Of a DNA stretch of 14,798 nucleotides, positions 8,188 through 14,643 are shown in pieces. The first letter of the stretch is position 1. Every line of letters begins with the position of its first letter. The notes beneath the pieces were generated by a model. That model ran no database searches, had not been told where the DNA came from, and saw only the letters and a list, made by a program, of their open reading frames with translations. The translations under genes and the position numbers were made by a program. This DNA is from Methylococcaceae bacterium (GTDB taxonomy: Bacteria > Pseudomonadota > Gammaproteobacteria > Methylococcales > Methylomonadaceae): assembly GCA_005779525.1 (NCBI GenBank), contig SXIZ01000176.1, forward strand, positions 1-14,798, written 5' to 3'.

Positions 8188-8928
8188 ATGAATCAGGATA
8201 CCTTAGAGCAACATATCTCTAGCCAATTCAATACCGAAATTGAGGCGTTGCGTCTGCAAATGATGCATATGGGTGCCTTAGTGAAATTGCAAATCGCCCT
8301 GGCGGTTAAAGCTTTTACTGCCCGAGATAGTGTGTTGGCAGAGCAAATTATTAAAGATGATAGTCTGGTGGATGACTATAAAATGACGTTAGATAACGAG
8401 TGTTATCGTATTTTAGCGTTGCGACAACCCACCGCAGTAGATTTACGTTTAGTGATTGCGGCTTTGAAAATTATCCATGAGCTGGAGATTATTGCAGACC
8501 TAGCCGAGCGGATTGCCAAGGCGGCGTTGCGTTCGTCCACGGCCAAAATAAAACCAAAGCTTTTCACTGAAATCCAACCTCTTGCGGAATTGGTCGAAGA
8601 TATGTTGCATAATGCCCTCGAGGCATTGTCTAAGCTGGATATTCACAACATCACTCAAATTACCGGGATAGAGCGGGATGTAGAAACTGAATATAGCAAT
8701 GTTAGTCGTAATTTGATTGCGCATATGTTGCAAACGCCCAAAGCCATCTCAAGTGTGCTGGAAGTTTTATGGATTACCCGCGCATTGGAACGCATCGGCG
8801 ATCATGCATTACATATTTGCGAGCATTTAATTTTTATTGTGCAGGGGGAAAATGTGCGGCATTTAACCCAAGCACAACGCGAACAAAAATTAAAACTGGC
8901 AGAAGATGACGATTTAACTGCAAGTTAA
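8188..8928 (+). CDS. phoU: Phosphate signalling regulator PhoU
   Basis: This is a 246-residue two-repeat helical-bundle protein. PhoU links the PstSCAB phosphate transporter to the PhoR kinase and dampens PhoB activation when phosphate is plentiful; it also influences polyphosphate level and persistence. The first repeat contains LRQPTAVDLRLVIAALKI and HELEIIADLAERIAK. The second contains ERDVETEYSNVS and ITRALERIGDHALHICEHL, the acidic ExxxD-type metal-binding motifs of the family. I chose ATG 8188 over the TTG three bases upstream. Only a weak purine stretch (TTGAGAAAAA) precedes it. pst and phoBR genes are absent from the window. Pairing with ppk1 instead of the pst operon is seen in several gammaproteobacteria and points to a role in polyphosphate control. 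Confidence 0.96.
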   Translation: MNQDTLEQHISSQFNTEIEALRLQMMHMGALVKLQIALAVKAFTARDSVLAEQIIKDDSLVDDYKMTLDNECYRILALRQPTAVDLRLVIAALKIIHELEIIADLAERIAKAALRSSTAKIKPKLFTEIQPLAELVEDMLHNALEALSKLDIHNITQITGIERDVETEYSNVSRNLIAHMLQTPKAISSVLEVLWITRALERIGDHALHICEHLIFIVQGENVRHLTQAQREQKLKLAEDDDLTAS

Positions 8929-8963
8929 GCCTACCTTAAGCGCAAGCAATCTGTGTGCAATGA

Positions 8964-8997
8964 CTGTCATAAAACCTTTACACTACTGCGCTAGAAT
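8964..8997 (+). promoter_or_regulatory. Pho box with -10 element for the M14/hydrolase operon
   Basis: CTGTCATAAAA (8964-8974) matches the PhoB half-site at 10 of 11 positions. It is followed by CCTTTACACTA (8975-8985), a weaker second unit resembling the CTTTAACA half of the phoE box. Six bases later lies TAGAAT (8992-8997), a good -10. Transcription would start near 9004, giving a leader of about 30 bases before the GTG at 9033. This is the best Pho-type promoter in the window. Confidence 0.6.
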
Positions 8998-9032
8998 ACC
9001 GAATTCCTTTGACAGGCAACCTTCTGTAACTC

Positions 9033-10049
9033 GTGACGCCATATTTACCGGAACTGCAACAACTCGAATCCATTATCCAGCAAAACGTTAATGCTTTGCG
9101 CGTCGAAGTTTTACAGACCGTTGCCTTAGAGCAATTGCAATTTCCAATTTATGCCTTAAGCATGGGCTCAACTTCTACTTCCGCACCTTGCATTACTTTT
9201 GTAGGGGGGATACATGGGTTGGAACGCATTGGAACGCAAGTGGTGTTAGCCTTTTTAGAAACTTTGCTAGAACGCTTGCACTGGGATGCCACGCTCAGAA
9301 CCATGCTGGCGCAAGTGCGTATCGAATTTGTCCCCTTAGTGAATCCTATTGGCATGTATAAACGCATGCGTGCCAATGGTCACGGGGTCGATTTGATGCG
9401 CAATGCTCCAGTGGATAGTGTTGAGCAGACTGTCTGGTTGGCGGGTGGGCATCGAATTTCACCTAGCTTGCCATGGTATCGAGGGGTGGCGGGCGAAGCA
9501 ATGCAAGTAGAAGCGCAAGTCTTATGCGATTTTATTCAGCAACGGGTGTTAACGGCACCGTTCAGCATCGTTTTAGATTGTCACTCCGGCTTTGGCGTGC
9601 AGGACCGCATTTGGTTTCCGTTTGCCAAGAGTCGCTGGGAGCCGATTCAGCATGTCGGTGCTATGTATCATCTACGCAAATTGTTTTTTCAAACCTATCC
9701 CTACCAAAATTATTGCTTTGAACCGCAGGCTTTGCATTACTTGACCCATGGTGATTTGTGGGATTATTTGTATCTGCAATCTTTAAGTTCCGAGCGCGTG
9801 TTTTTACCGCTAACTTTAGAAATGGGGTCATGGCGTTGGATTCGTAAAAATCCTTTGCAATTATTCAAGCTGCTGGGCATGTTTCACCCGATTAAAGCGC
9901 ATCGCATTAGCAGAGTACTCCGAGGGCATTTAATCCTCATGGAGTTTTTGGTACGCGCGACCTTGTCTTATGAACATTGGAGCGATCAGCAACAGCACCA
10001 AAAATTTGCCCTCGCCGCACAGGAGCTCTGGTACCGTGAGCCCAGCTAA
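9033..10049 (+). CDS. M14-type zinc carboxypeptidase/deacylase-like hydrolase
   Basis: This 338-residue protein has the M14 metallopeptidase catalytic set. Zinc ligands are H61 and E64 in GGIHGLERIG and H184 in LDCHSGFG. The probable catalytic base is E263 in LTLEMGSWRW. An RNAP segment (123-126) after GVDLM replaces the usual N-R-N-F substrate motif. There is no signal peptide or membrane segment, so it should be cytoplasmic, like the murein tripeptide amidase MpaA or the AstE/AspA N-acyl-amino-acid hydrolases, rather than a secreted carboxypeptidase. The substrate is unknown. The GTG start follows an in-frame TAA at 9027, so no earlier start exists in this frame. No strong ribosome-binding site is seen. 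A Pho-box promoter precedes it, and the alpha/beta hydrolase gene overlaps its 3' end, so the two are probably translated together. Confidence 0.82.
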   Translation: MTPYLPELQQLESIIQQNVNALRVEVLQTVALEQLQFPIYALSMGSTSTSAPCITFVGGIHGLERIGTQVVLAFLETLLERLHWDATLRTMLAQVRIEFVPLVNPIGMYKRMRANGHGVDLMRNAPVDSVEQTVWLAGGHRISPSLPWYRGVAGEAMQVEAQVLCDFIQQRVLTAPFSIVLDCHSGFGVQDRIWFPFAKSRWEPIQHVGAMYHLRKLFFQTYPYQNYCFEPQALHYLTHGDLWDYLYLQSLSSERVFLPLTLEMGSWRWIRKNPLQLFKLLGMFHPIKAHRISRVLRGHLILMEFLVRATLSYEHWSDQQQHQKFALAAQELWYREPS

Positions 10050-10797
10050 CACACCCGTGCTATTGTTGCGTGGTTTAAGCCGCGAACAGCGTCATTGGGG
10101 CAGCTTTATTTCACAATTACAACAACAGTTGCCTGCTACACCCGTGCTGACCTTGGATCTTCCTGGGAATGGTGTGTGCTATCAACATCAAAGTCCCAGC
10201 ACTATCCAGGAAATGACGGAAGCGGTGCGGCAACAATGGTTTGCCGGAGGGCAGCAAGTACCTGTAAATTTGCTTACCTTGTCTATGGGGGGGATGCTTG
10301 CAATTGATTGGATGACCCGCTACCCTCATGAAATCGCAAGTGGCGTGGTGATTAATGCCAGTCTAAGTAATTTTTCCCCGTTTTATCGGCGCTTGCGTTG
10401 GCAAAATTATGGCGCTATTTTGCGGTTCTGTTGCCAATCGCTAGCCCAGCGAGAGCAGACGATTTTGGCCTTGACGTCAAATGAATTTGACAGCGATGCG
10501 CAATTGCTTAGTCAATGGATACACTGGCAACAGCAGCAGCCAGTAAGCTTTGCGAATACGCTAAGGCAATTAAGTGCGGCTGCGCGCTTCAAGCCTCAGC
10601 AGCAACCCACGCCCCCGTTACTGGTGATTGCCTCGCAAGCCGATCGTTTGGTGGATTATCGCTGTAGTCTGGCGATACATCAGGCGTGGCAAACGGCTTT
10701 GCGCATTCATCCAAGTGCGGGGCATGATTTACCGTTGGATGACCCCGGGTGGTTAAGCGAGGTGATCCAAGAGTGGCTGCAGGGCTTGGCGGAGTAG
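10036..10797 (+). CDS. Alpha/beta-fold hydrolase
   Basis: This 253-residue alpha/beta hydrolase is read from GTG 10036, which has AGGAG at 10021-10025, ten bases upstream. An ATG at 9970 in the same frame would overlap the M14 gene by 80 bases and add an unconserved-looking tail, so I reject it. The core begins VLLLRGLSREQRHWG, with an oxyanion-hole-like loop in place of HG. The nucleophile is S83 in LTLSMGGM (an L-x-S-x-G elbow). The likely acid is D203 in ASQADRLVD and the likely base H230 in HPSAGHDLP. It has no signal peptide, so it should be cytoplasmic. The substrate could be an ester, a lipid or a small thioester; sequence alone does not say. The 14-base overlap with the M14 gene indicates coupled translation and a shared pathway. 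It reads distinctly Gln-rich (QLQQQ, HWQQQQ, KPQQQ). Confidence 0.83.
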   Translation: MSPANTPVLLLRGLSREQRHWGSFISQLQQQLPATPVLTLDLPGNGVCYQHQSPSTIQEMTEAVRQQWFAGGQQVPVNLLTLSMGGMLAIDWMTRYPHEIASGVVINASLSNFSPFYRRLRWQNYGAILRFCCQSLAQREQTILALTSNEFDSDAQLLSQWIHWQQQQPVSFANTLRQLSAAARFKPQQQPTPPLLVIASQADRLVDYRCSLAIHQAWQTALRIHPSAGHDLPLDDPGWLSEVIQEWLQGLAE

Positions 10798-10897
10798 GCT
10801 GGTTGGAGTTTCAAATTTAAAACCCTAGTCTAGTACCTAGTCATATTAATATTCTCAGGTAAGAGATATTATCCCGTTTACCGCGTCGAGCACCGGA

Positions 10898-11007
10898 GTA
10901 GTTATCGGGAAAAGCCCAACGGGTTGCGGCATGGATGCCGCAAGGTGGCAAAGTACCCACAGGGCATAAAGGGCAGGACGCCCCTTTTGTCACCCCCCGA
11001 TAACTAC
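10898..11007 (+). repeat. Composite inverted repeat A
   Basis: Perfect 12-base arms GTAGTTATCGGG (10898-10909) and CCCGATAACTAC (10996-11007) enclose 86 bases. Inside is a strong hairpin, TTGCGGCAT/ATGCCGCAA (10924-10943), whose apex reads CATGGATG, plus a small GGGC/GCCC hairpin (10971-10983). AAAAG (10910-10914) can pair with CTTTT (10984-10988) as a continuation of the outer stem with a bulge. The layout resembles REP/BIME-type or other small non-autonomous palindromic repeats. Confidence 0.65.
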
Positions 11008-11051
11008 GAGGAGCGCAAGACATCGGCGGTAACTGGGCCGCCTAATGACTC

Positions 11052-11113
11052 ATGCCATCCTGGCATTCGCACTTCGTGTGCTAACGCATCCAAATCTGTT
11101 CCTGACAGATTTG
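11052..11113. repeat. Hairpin series between repeats A and B
   Basis: Three small stem-loops lie in a row: ATGCCA-TCC-TGGCAT (11052-11066), GCAC/GTGC (11069-11081), and CAAATCTGT-tcctg-ACAGATTTG (11091-11113, 9-base stem). The CCATCC in the first is the reverse complement of the GGATGG-like apex in repeats A and B, so this block looks like the same kind of unit in opposite orientation. Confidence 0.5.
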
Positions 11114-11119
11114 TCTTTG

Positions 11120-11201
11120 AATACTTTCTTTTCGACTGCATGGATGCAGGAGTTAGAGTAACGCCTGGAGCAGTTGCCGAGGCGGTGCAAAAGAAAGTAT
11201 T
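11120..11201 (+). repeat. Composite inverted repeat B
   Basis: Perfect 13-base arms AATACTTTCTTTT (11120-11132) and AAAAGAAAGTATT (11189-11201) enclose a hairpin CTGCAT-GG-ATGCAG (11136-11149) with the same CATGGATG apex as repeat A. The arms differ completely from those of A, while the order (arm, CATGGATG hairpin, short spacer, arm) is the same. Confidence 0.65.
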
Positions 11202-11311
11202 TCGCTTTCGGGTGCGAGAACCCGATTAAAACAACGTCGCGATAGCGACACTAGACCGACAAAATAAGATTAACTGAGTACCAGAGTTTTTTGTTCGCCA
11301 TCTTAATATTC

Positions 11312-11359
11312 CTGACATAAATGCTATTTAAACTGATCGGTCAGAACCGATAGCTAAAT
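11312..11359 (+). promoter_or_regulatory. Pho-like half site and palindrome upstream of the olsF-like gene
   Basis: CTGACATAAAT (11312-11322) matches the PhoB half-site at 10 of 11 positions, but the next 11 bases match poorly. Just downstream, ATCGGT-CAGA-ACCGAT (11336-11351) is a perfect 6-base dyad, flanked by ATTTA and TAAAT that extend it to 11326-11359 imperfectly. The leader could carry a PhoB site and another operator or a 5' RNA hairpin. Confidence 0.4.
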
Positions 11360-11396
11360 ATGTCTGCACTGAGTTGCAGCTAGACAGGAAATGCCC

Positions 11397-13112
11397 ATGA
11401 TCAACGCTGAAAAAATTTTGCACGAAGTCTACCCCGAATTCGCCGAGGGTAAAAATCGCAATTTTGCGCTCAAGCTGCTGAAAACCCTAATTCATGAAGA
11501 TGATTTCAATCAATTTATCAGTACCCATCAGCATTTGCGAGGTTTTGCTTTTCTAGACAAATTGTTGCAATATTTTGAATTCAGCTACCAAGTTAATTCG
11601 GACTCGTATAACAATATTCCAGCAGATGGTCGATTATTGATTGTTGCCAATCATCCTATCGGCACGTTGGATGGACTGGCGTTGGTAAAACTGATTAAAT
11701 CCGTGCGCCCTGATGTGCGCATTGTGGCTAATCAGGTTTTGCAACATATGGAACCTTTGCAATCCATTTTTTTACCGATCGATATCCTGTCAGGTAAAAA
11801 AGCCTACAAACAGGCGTATCAGGCGATGTTGGATGCCTTGGAAATGGATGAGGCGGTGATTGTGTTTCCGGCGGGCGAAGTGTCACGCTTATCACCCAAA
11901 GGCGTGCGTGATGGTGAATGGCAAACCGGGTTTATTAAACTCGCCAAAAAAACCCAATGCCCGATCTTGCCTATTCATATCCAAGCTTACAATTCTTTGA
12001 TGTTTTACAGCGCGTCCATGGTGTATAAACCTTTGGGTACCATGTTGTTAGTCAATGAAATGTTTAATAAAAAGCAACAAGCGCTAAAATTCTCGGTCGG
12101 TGCACCTATCAGCTATAAAGCGATCACTAAAAGTGAAGATAGTAATAAAGATCTCGCCAAACGCTTCCGTAAACATGTCATCAATTTAGGTAAAAACAAA
12201 AAATCACTGTTTAATACCTATGCCACCATTGTGCATCCGGTAGATACCAAAGCGCTCAAAAAAGCCTTGTATAAGTCTAAACTGCTCGGGAAAACCAAAG
12301 ATGGAAAAATGATATTTTTGTATGATTATCAATATGATTGCCCAGTGATGCATGAAATTGGCCGTTTGCGCGAACTGACGTTTAGATCAGTGGAAGAGGG
12401 GACGGGCTTGGCGCTTGATTTTGATAAATACGATGTGTATTACCAACATCTAATTCTCTGGGACGAAACCGATTTGGAAATTGTCGGCGCCTATCGCATC
12501 GGCGATGGCAAAAAAATTATGGAGACCTATGGTGTAGAAGGTTTTTACAGTCATTCACTGTTTGAATTTAGCCCTGAGTTTATGCAATTGTTGCCTAATA
12601 GTATTGAACTGGGGCGGAGTTTCGTGCAACCACGCTATTGGGGGCAACGCAGTTTAGATTATCTTTGGTATGGGATTGGCGCTTACATTCGCGATCAGCA
12701 GCATATCAAATATATGTATGGCCCAGTCAGTGTCAGTAACGCCTACCCACAGTTAGCCAAGGAAGCGATTGTAGGTTTTTACGACCATCACTTTGGCTCT
12801 ACTACCCCGCTGGTAGCCGCTAAAATTCCGTTTGTAATTTCGCAAGAAACTCAAGAATGGGTAGCGTCGCAATTTAATTCCGATTACAAAACCAGCTTTA
12901 AGATATTAAATAGTGAGTTGCTAAAACTGGGCGTCAAAGTGCCCACTTTATACAAACAATATGTTGAACTGTGTTTGGAGGATGGCTGTCACTTCATGGG
13001 CTTTAATATTGATCCTGAGTTTAATAATTGTTTGGATAGTTTGGTGATGATTGAACTGGATAAAATTGCCCCTAAAAAACGTCAACGCTATATTGAAAAT
13101 AGCGCTTCTTAA
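11397..13112 (+). CDS. olsF: Two-domain acyltransferase (PlsC-like plus OlsB/GNAT-like), probable bifunctional ornithine-lipid synthase
   Basis: The N-terminal half (about 1-280) is a lysophospholipid-acyltransferase-like domain. Its active-site motif is NHPIGTLDG (87-95, numbering from the ATG at 11391), with NHxxGxxD instead of the usual HxxxxD, followed by FPAGEVS (159-165). The C-terminal half (about 310-560) is an OlsB/hemolysin-type N-acyltransferase with IGRLRELTFRSVEEGTG (323-339), LILWDETDLEIVGAYRIG (354-371) and ELGRSFVQPRYWG (406-418). This fusion is the architecture of OlsF, which N-acylates ornithine with a 3-hydroxyacyl chain and then O-acylates the product to form phosphorus-free ornithine lipid, a phosphate-limitation response in several bacteria. 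No membrane-spanning segment is obvious; membrane association is expected. The first ATG (11391) sits 1 base after AGGA, while the ATG at 11397 is 7 bases after it, so I use 11397 (571 residues). A weak GC hairpin (13167-13178) and a T-run follow the gene. Other aminolipid products cannot be excluded. Confidence 0.8.
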   Translation: MINAEKILHEVYPEFAEGKNRNFALKLLKTLIHEDDFNQFISTHQHLRGFAFLDKLLQYFEFSYQVNSDSYNNIPADGRLLIVANHPIGTLDGLALVKLIKSVRPDVRIVANQVLQHMEPLQSIFLPIDILSGKKAYKQAYQAMLDALEMDEAVIVFPAGEVSRLSPKGVRDGEWQTGFIKLAKKTQCPILPIHIQAYNSLMFYSASMVYKPLGTMLLVNEMFNKKQQALKFSVGAPISYKAITKSEDSNKDLAKRFRKHVINLGKNKKSLFNTYATIVHPVDTKALKKALYKSKLLGKTKDGKMIFLYDYQYDCPVMHEIGRLRELTFRSVEEGTGLALDFDKYDVYYQHLILWDETDLEIVGAYRIGDGKKIMETYGVEGFYSHSLFEFSPEFMQLLPNSIELGRSFVQPRYWGQRSLDYLWYGIGAYIRDQQHIKYMYGPVSVSNAYPQLAKEAIVGFYDHHFGSTTPLVAAKIPFVISQETQEWVASQFNSDYKTSFKILNSELLKLGVKVPTLYKQYVELCLEDGCHFMGFNIDPEFNNCLDSLVMIELDKIAPKKRQRYIENSAS

Positions 13113-13126
13113 CTAAGCGATTAAGG

Positions 13127-13196
13127 CTCAACAGGTTTCCCAGTTAGTGGTGTTGAGGGTAAACATCGCCTGACGGCGGGCTTGTTGAGTATTTTT
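13127..13196 (+). promoter_or_regulatory. Possible terminator or alternative-pairing leader downstream of olsF
   Basis: CTCAACA (13127-13133) can pair with either of two identical TGTTGAG copies (13151-13157 or 13183-13189). The second copy is followed immediately by TATTTTTACC, and a small CGCC/GGCG hairpin lies between them. It could be a weak intrinsic terminator of olsF or part of a conditional leader for the magnesium transporter gene. No known riboswitch is recognised. Confidence 0.35.
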
Positions 13197-13211
13197 ACCT
13201 AACTTTTGAGG

Positions 13212-13282
13212 CATTAGAATCCCGTTCATGTTTCGACCCAGCCCAGGCTTCGACACTAACTTGCACGAACGGGATTCTAATG
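13212..13282. repeat. Perfect 16-base inverted repeat
   Basis: CATTAGAATCCCGTTC (13212-13227) and GAACGGGATTCTAATG (13267-13282) are perfect inverse copies separated by 39 bases. The spacer holds a smaller AGCC/GGCT palindrome. The repeat ends 29 bases before the chosen start of the CorA-like gene. It could be a stable hairpin in the leader RNA, the ends of a 71-base MITE-like element, or a recombination site. No target duplication is visible at its edges. Confidence 0.7.
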
Positions 13283-13311
13283 ATTTAACCGCACCTCTGG
13301 ATTGCAGTTGC

Positions 13312-14643
13312 ATGCTTAAACCGTCAAATTCTCACTTGAATGCTAAACAAAGTGCAATCGCAGAGATACTGTTAAAGCATAAAGTCATCGAAGATTGGGT
13401 GCACAAGCAAAGCATGCCGAAACAGGACTTAGTTGAAGCTATGGTGCGCAAAGAAAATCTAGCGCAATTAGGTCAACTGTTAGTACAGATTTCCCCGCTT
13501 GAGATGGCGCAGCTATTCGAGCAATTATCCGAGCAAGAACAGGCGATTATTTGGGATCATCTGCACGATGAACGTAAGGAGGCACTTTTGCGCGTTGCCC
13601 CACTTGCCGTTGTGCAACTTATGGATGCGCGTGGTTACCTAAGCGAACGTTCTCGGGTCAAAGTGTTTCAATTGGATCAGGGTAAGCTGCGGGAAATCAA
13701 TTTCACTAGCCAGCAACAGCTAATGCAGAGTCAGCCTATCTGGATAGATCTGGTCGAACCCACTTTCGAAGATCGGTTATGGCTGGGTAATATTTTCCAC
13801 ATTCAAATTCCAGATCCCGATAAATTGAATGATTTGGAGTCCAGTGCCAAATTTTATTTAGAGGAAAATGGCGAGATGCATCTGCATTCGGATTTTTTGT
13901 TGGATAAAGACGATGTGTCCAATAACGTTCCGGTGGCGTTTATCCTGTTTAATGACGTGTTATTTTCTATTCGTAATGTCGATTTACCAGTATTTCGCTT
14001 GCAGCGTTTACGTGCGCTTACCCAAGCCAATTATGTTTCTGATGCCAAAGATATGTTATTAGATTTATATGCGGCTTCGATAGAATACTCTGCTGATGCC
14101 TTGGAAGATGTGTATCGACGCTTAGAAATTTCGGGAAAACAGGTATTAAGTAAGCTGATTACGGATGAAGAGGCAGCTGAAATTTTATCCGATATCGCTT
14201 ATGAAGAGGACTTAAATGGTCGGATTCGGCGTAATGTGATGGATACTCGACGTGCGATTTCGTTTTTGATGCGCAGCAAATTTTTAACGAAAGAACAAGT
14301 TGAAGACTCGCAACAAATTATGCGCGATATCGAATCGTTAGACGGGCATACCGCATTTTTGTTCGATAAAATCAATTTCTTAATGGATGCTACTGTCGGC
14401 TTTATCAATATAAACCAAAATAAAGTGGTAAAGCGTTTAACTCGGATCAGCGTGGTTTTTTTGCCGCTGAATGTATTGGCTGGAATAGGCGGCATGTCCG
14501 AATTTTCGATGATGACCGAAGGCATACCTTGGCCAATCTCTTACGGGCTATTCACGGTAGTTTTAGCAATTGTGGGATGGTTAACTTTTGCCATTATTCA
14601 GTTTCTGGAAAATTATGAAGCCAATAAGTTAGGTAAAAAATAA
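13312..14643 (+). CDS. CorA-family magnesium/divalent cation transporter with MgtE-like N-terminal helical domain
   Basis: This 443-residue inner-membrane transporter, numbered from ATG 13312, has three parts. The N-terminal region (about 40-105) contains helical repeats such as ISPLEMAQLFEQLSEQEQA and HLHDERKEALLRVAP that resemble the MgtE cytoplasmic N domain. A CorA-type cytoplasmic domain follows (about 115-375), including a long helical stretch with RNVMDTRRAISFLMRS. Two C-terminal membrane segments (about 377-395 and 407-432) form the pore. The family signature GMN between them reads GMS here (LAGIGGMSEFSMM), so it belongs to a CorA-like subgroup rather than classical CorA. The frame is open back to ATG 13228, but that start lies inside the loop of a 16-base inverted repeat and the added residues look unconserved, so I chose 13312. 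The ribosome-binding site is weak (GGA at 13299). An insertion-sequence remnant begins right after the stop. Confidence 0.85.
   Translation: MLKPSNSHLNAKQSAIAEILLKHKVIEDWVHKQSMPKQDLVEAMVRKENLAQLGQLLVQISPLEMAQLFEQLSEQEQAIIWDHLHDERKEALLRVAPLAVVQLMDARGYLSERSRVKVFQLDQGKLREINFTSQQQLMQSQPIWIDLVEPTFEDRLWLGNIFHIQIPDPDKLNDLESSAKFYLEENGEMHLHSDFLLDKDDVSNNVPVAFILFNDVLFSIRNVDLPVFRLQRLRALTQANYVSDAKDMLLDLYAASIEYSADALEDVYRRLEISGKQVLSKLITDEEAAEILSDIAYEEDLNGRIRRNVMDTRRAISFLMRSKFLTKEQVEDSQQIMRDIESLDGHTAFLFDKINFLMDATVGFININQNKVVKRLTRISVVFLPLNVLAGIGGMSEFSMMTEGIPWPISYGLFTVVLAIVGWLTFAIIQFLENYEANKLGKK

Larger units (their letters stand above)
10798..11396. other. Gene-free region of about 600 bases rich in inverted repeats
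   Basis: I see no credible protein here; the reading frames present are short and cross the hairpins. From left to right it holds an AT-rich stretch with three CTAG tetranucleotides (10825-10840), two long composite inverted repeats (listed separately) with smaller hairpins between them, two more hairpins at 11208-11225 (TCGGGT/ACCCGA) and 11236-11249 (GTCGC/GCGAC), then an AT-rich stretch with a Pho-like half site and a palindrome upstream of the olsF-like gene. The central 350 bases are visibly more GC-rich than the flanks. Confidence 0.7.

Noticed and set aside
9970..10035. Earlier ATG start for the alpha/beta hydrolase
   Set aside because: It would overlap the M14 gene by 80 bases, and GTG 10036 has AGGAG at good spacing just before the conserved fold begins.
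11030..11165. Integron attC site, suggested by the folded repeats with CTAAC and GTTAGAG-like ends
   Set aside because: The sequences do not fit the RYYYAAC/GTTRRRY core pair in the right order, and no integrase or cassette array is present.
10898..11201. CRISPR array
   Set aside because: There are no regularly spaced direct repeats; the repeats are inverted and their arms differ from one another.
10924..11229. 101-residue reading frame inside the repeat region
   Set aside because: It runs through the hairpins of repeats A and B, shows no recognisable domain or ribosome-binding site, and its sequence is dictated by the palindromes.
13228..13311. 28-residue N-terminal extension of the CorA-like protein from ATG 13228
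   Set aside because: It starts inside the loop of the inverted repeat and reads like translated non-coding sequence. ATG 13312 is more plausible, though its ribosome-binding site is also weak.
13128..13313. 61-residue minus-strand frame between olsF and the transporter
   Set aside because: Part of it is encoded by the 16-base inverted repeat. No family is recognised and no ribosome-binding site is seen; it could be a remnant of something mobile, but I cannot support it as a gene.
14199..14525. 108-residue minus-strand frame antisense to the transporter gene
   Set aside because: It lies wholly within the well-supported CorA-like gene, shows no domain and has no independent initiation signal; it is a shadow frame.
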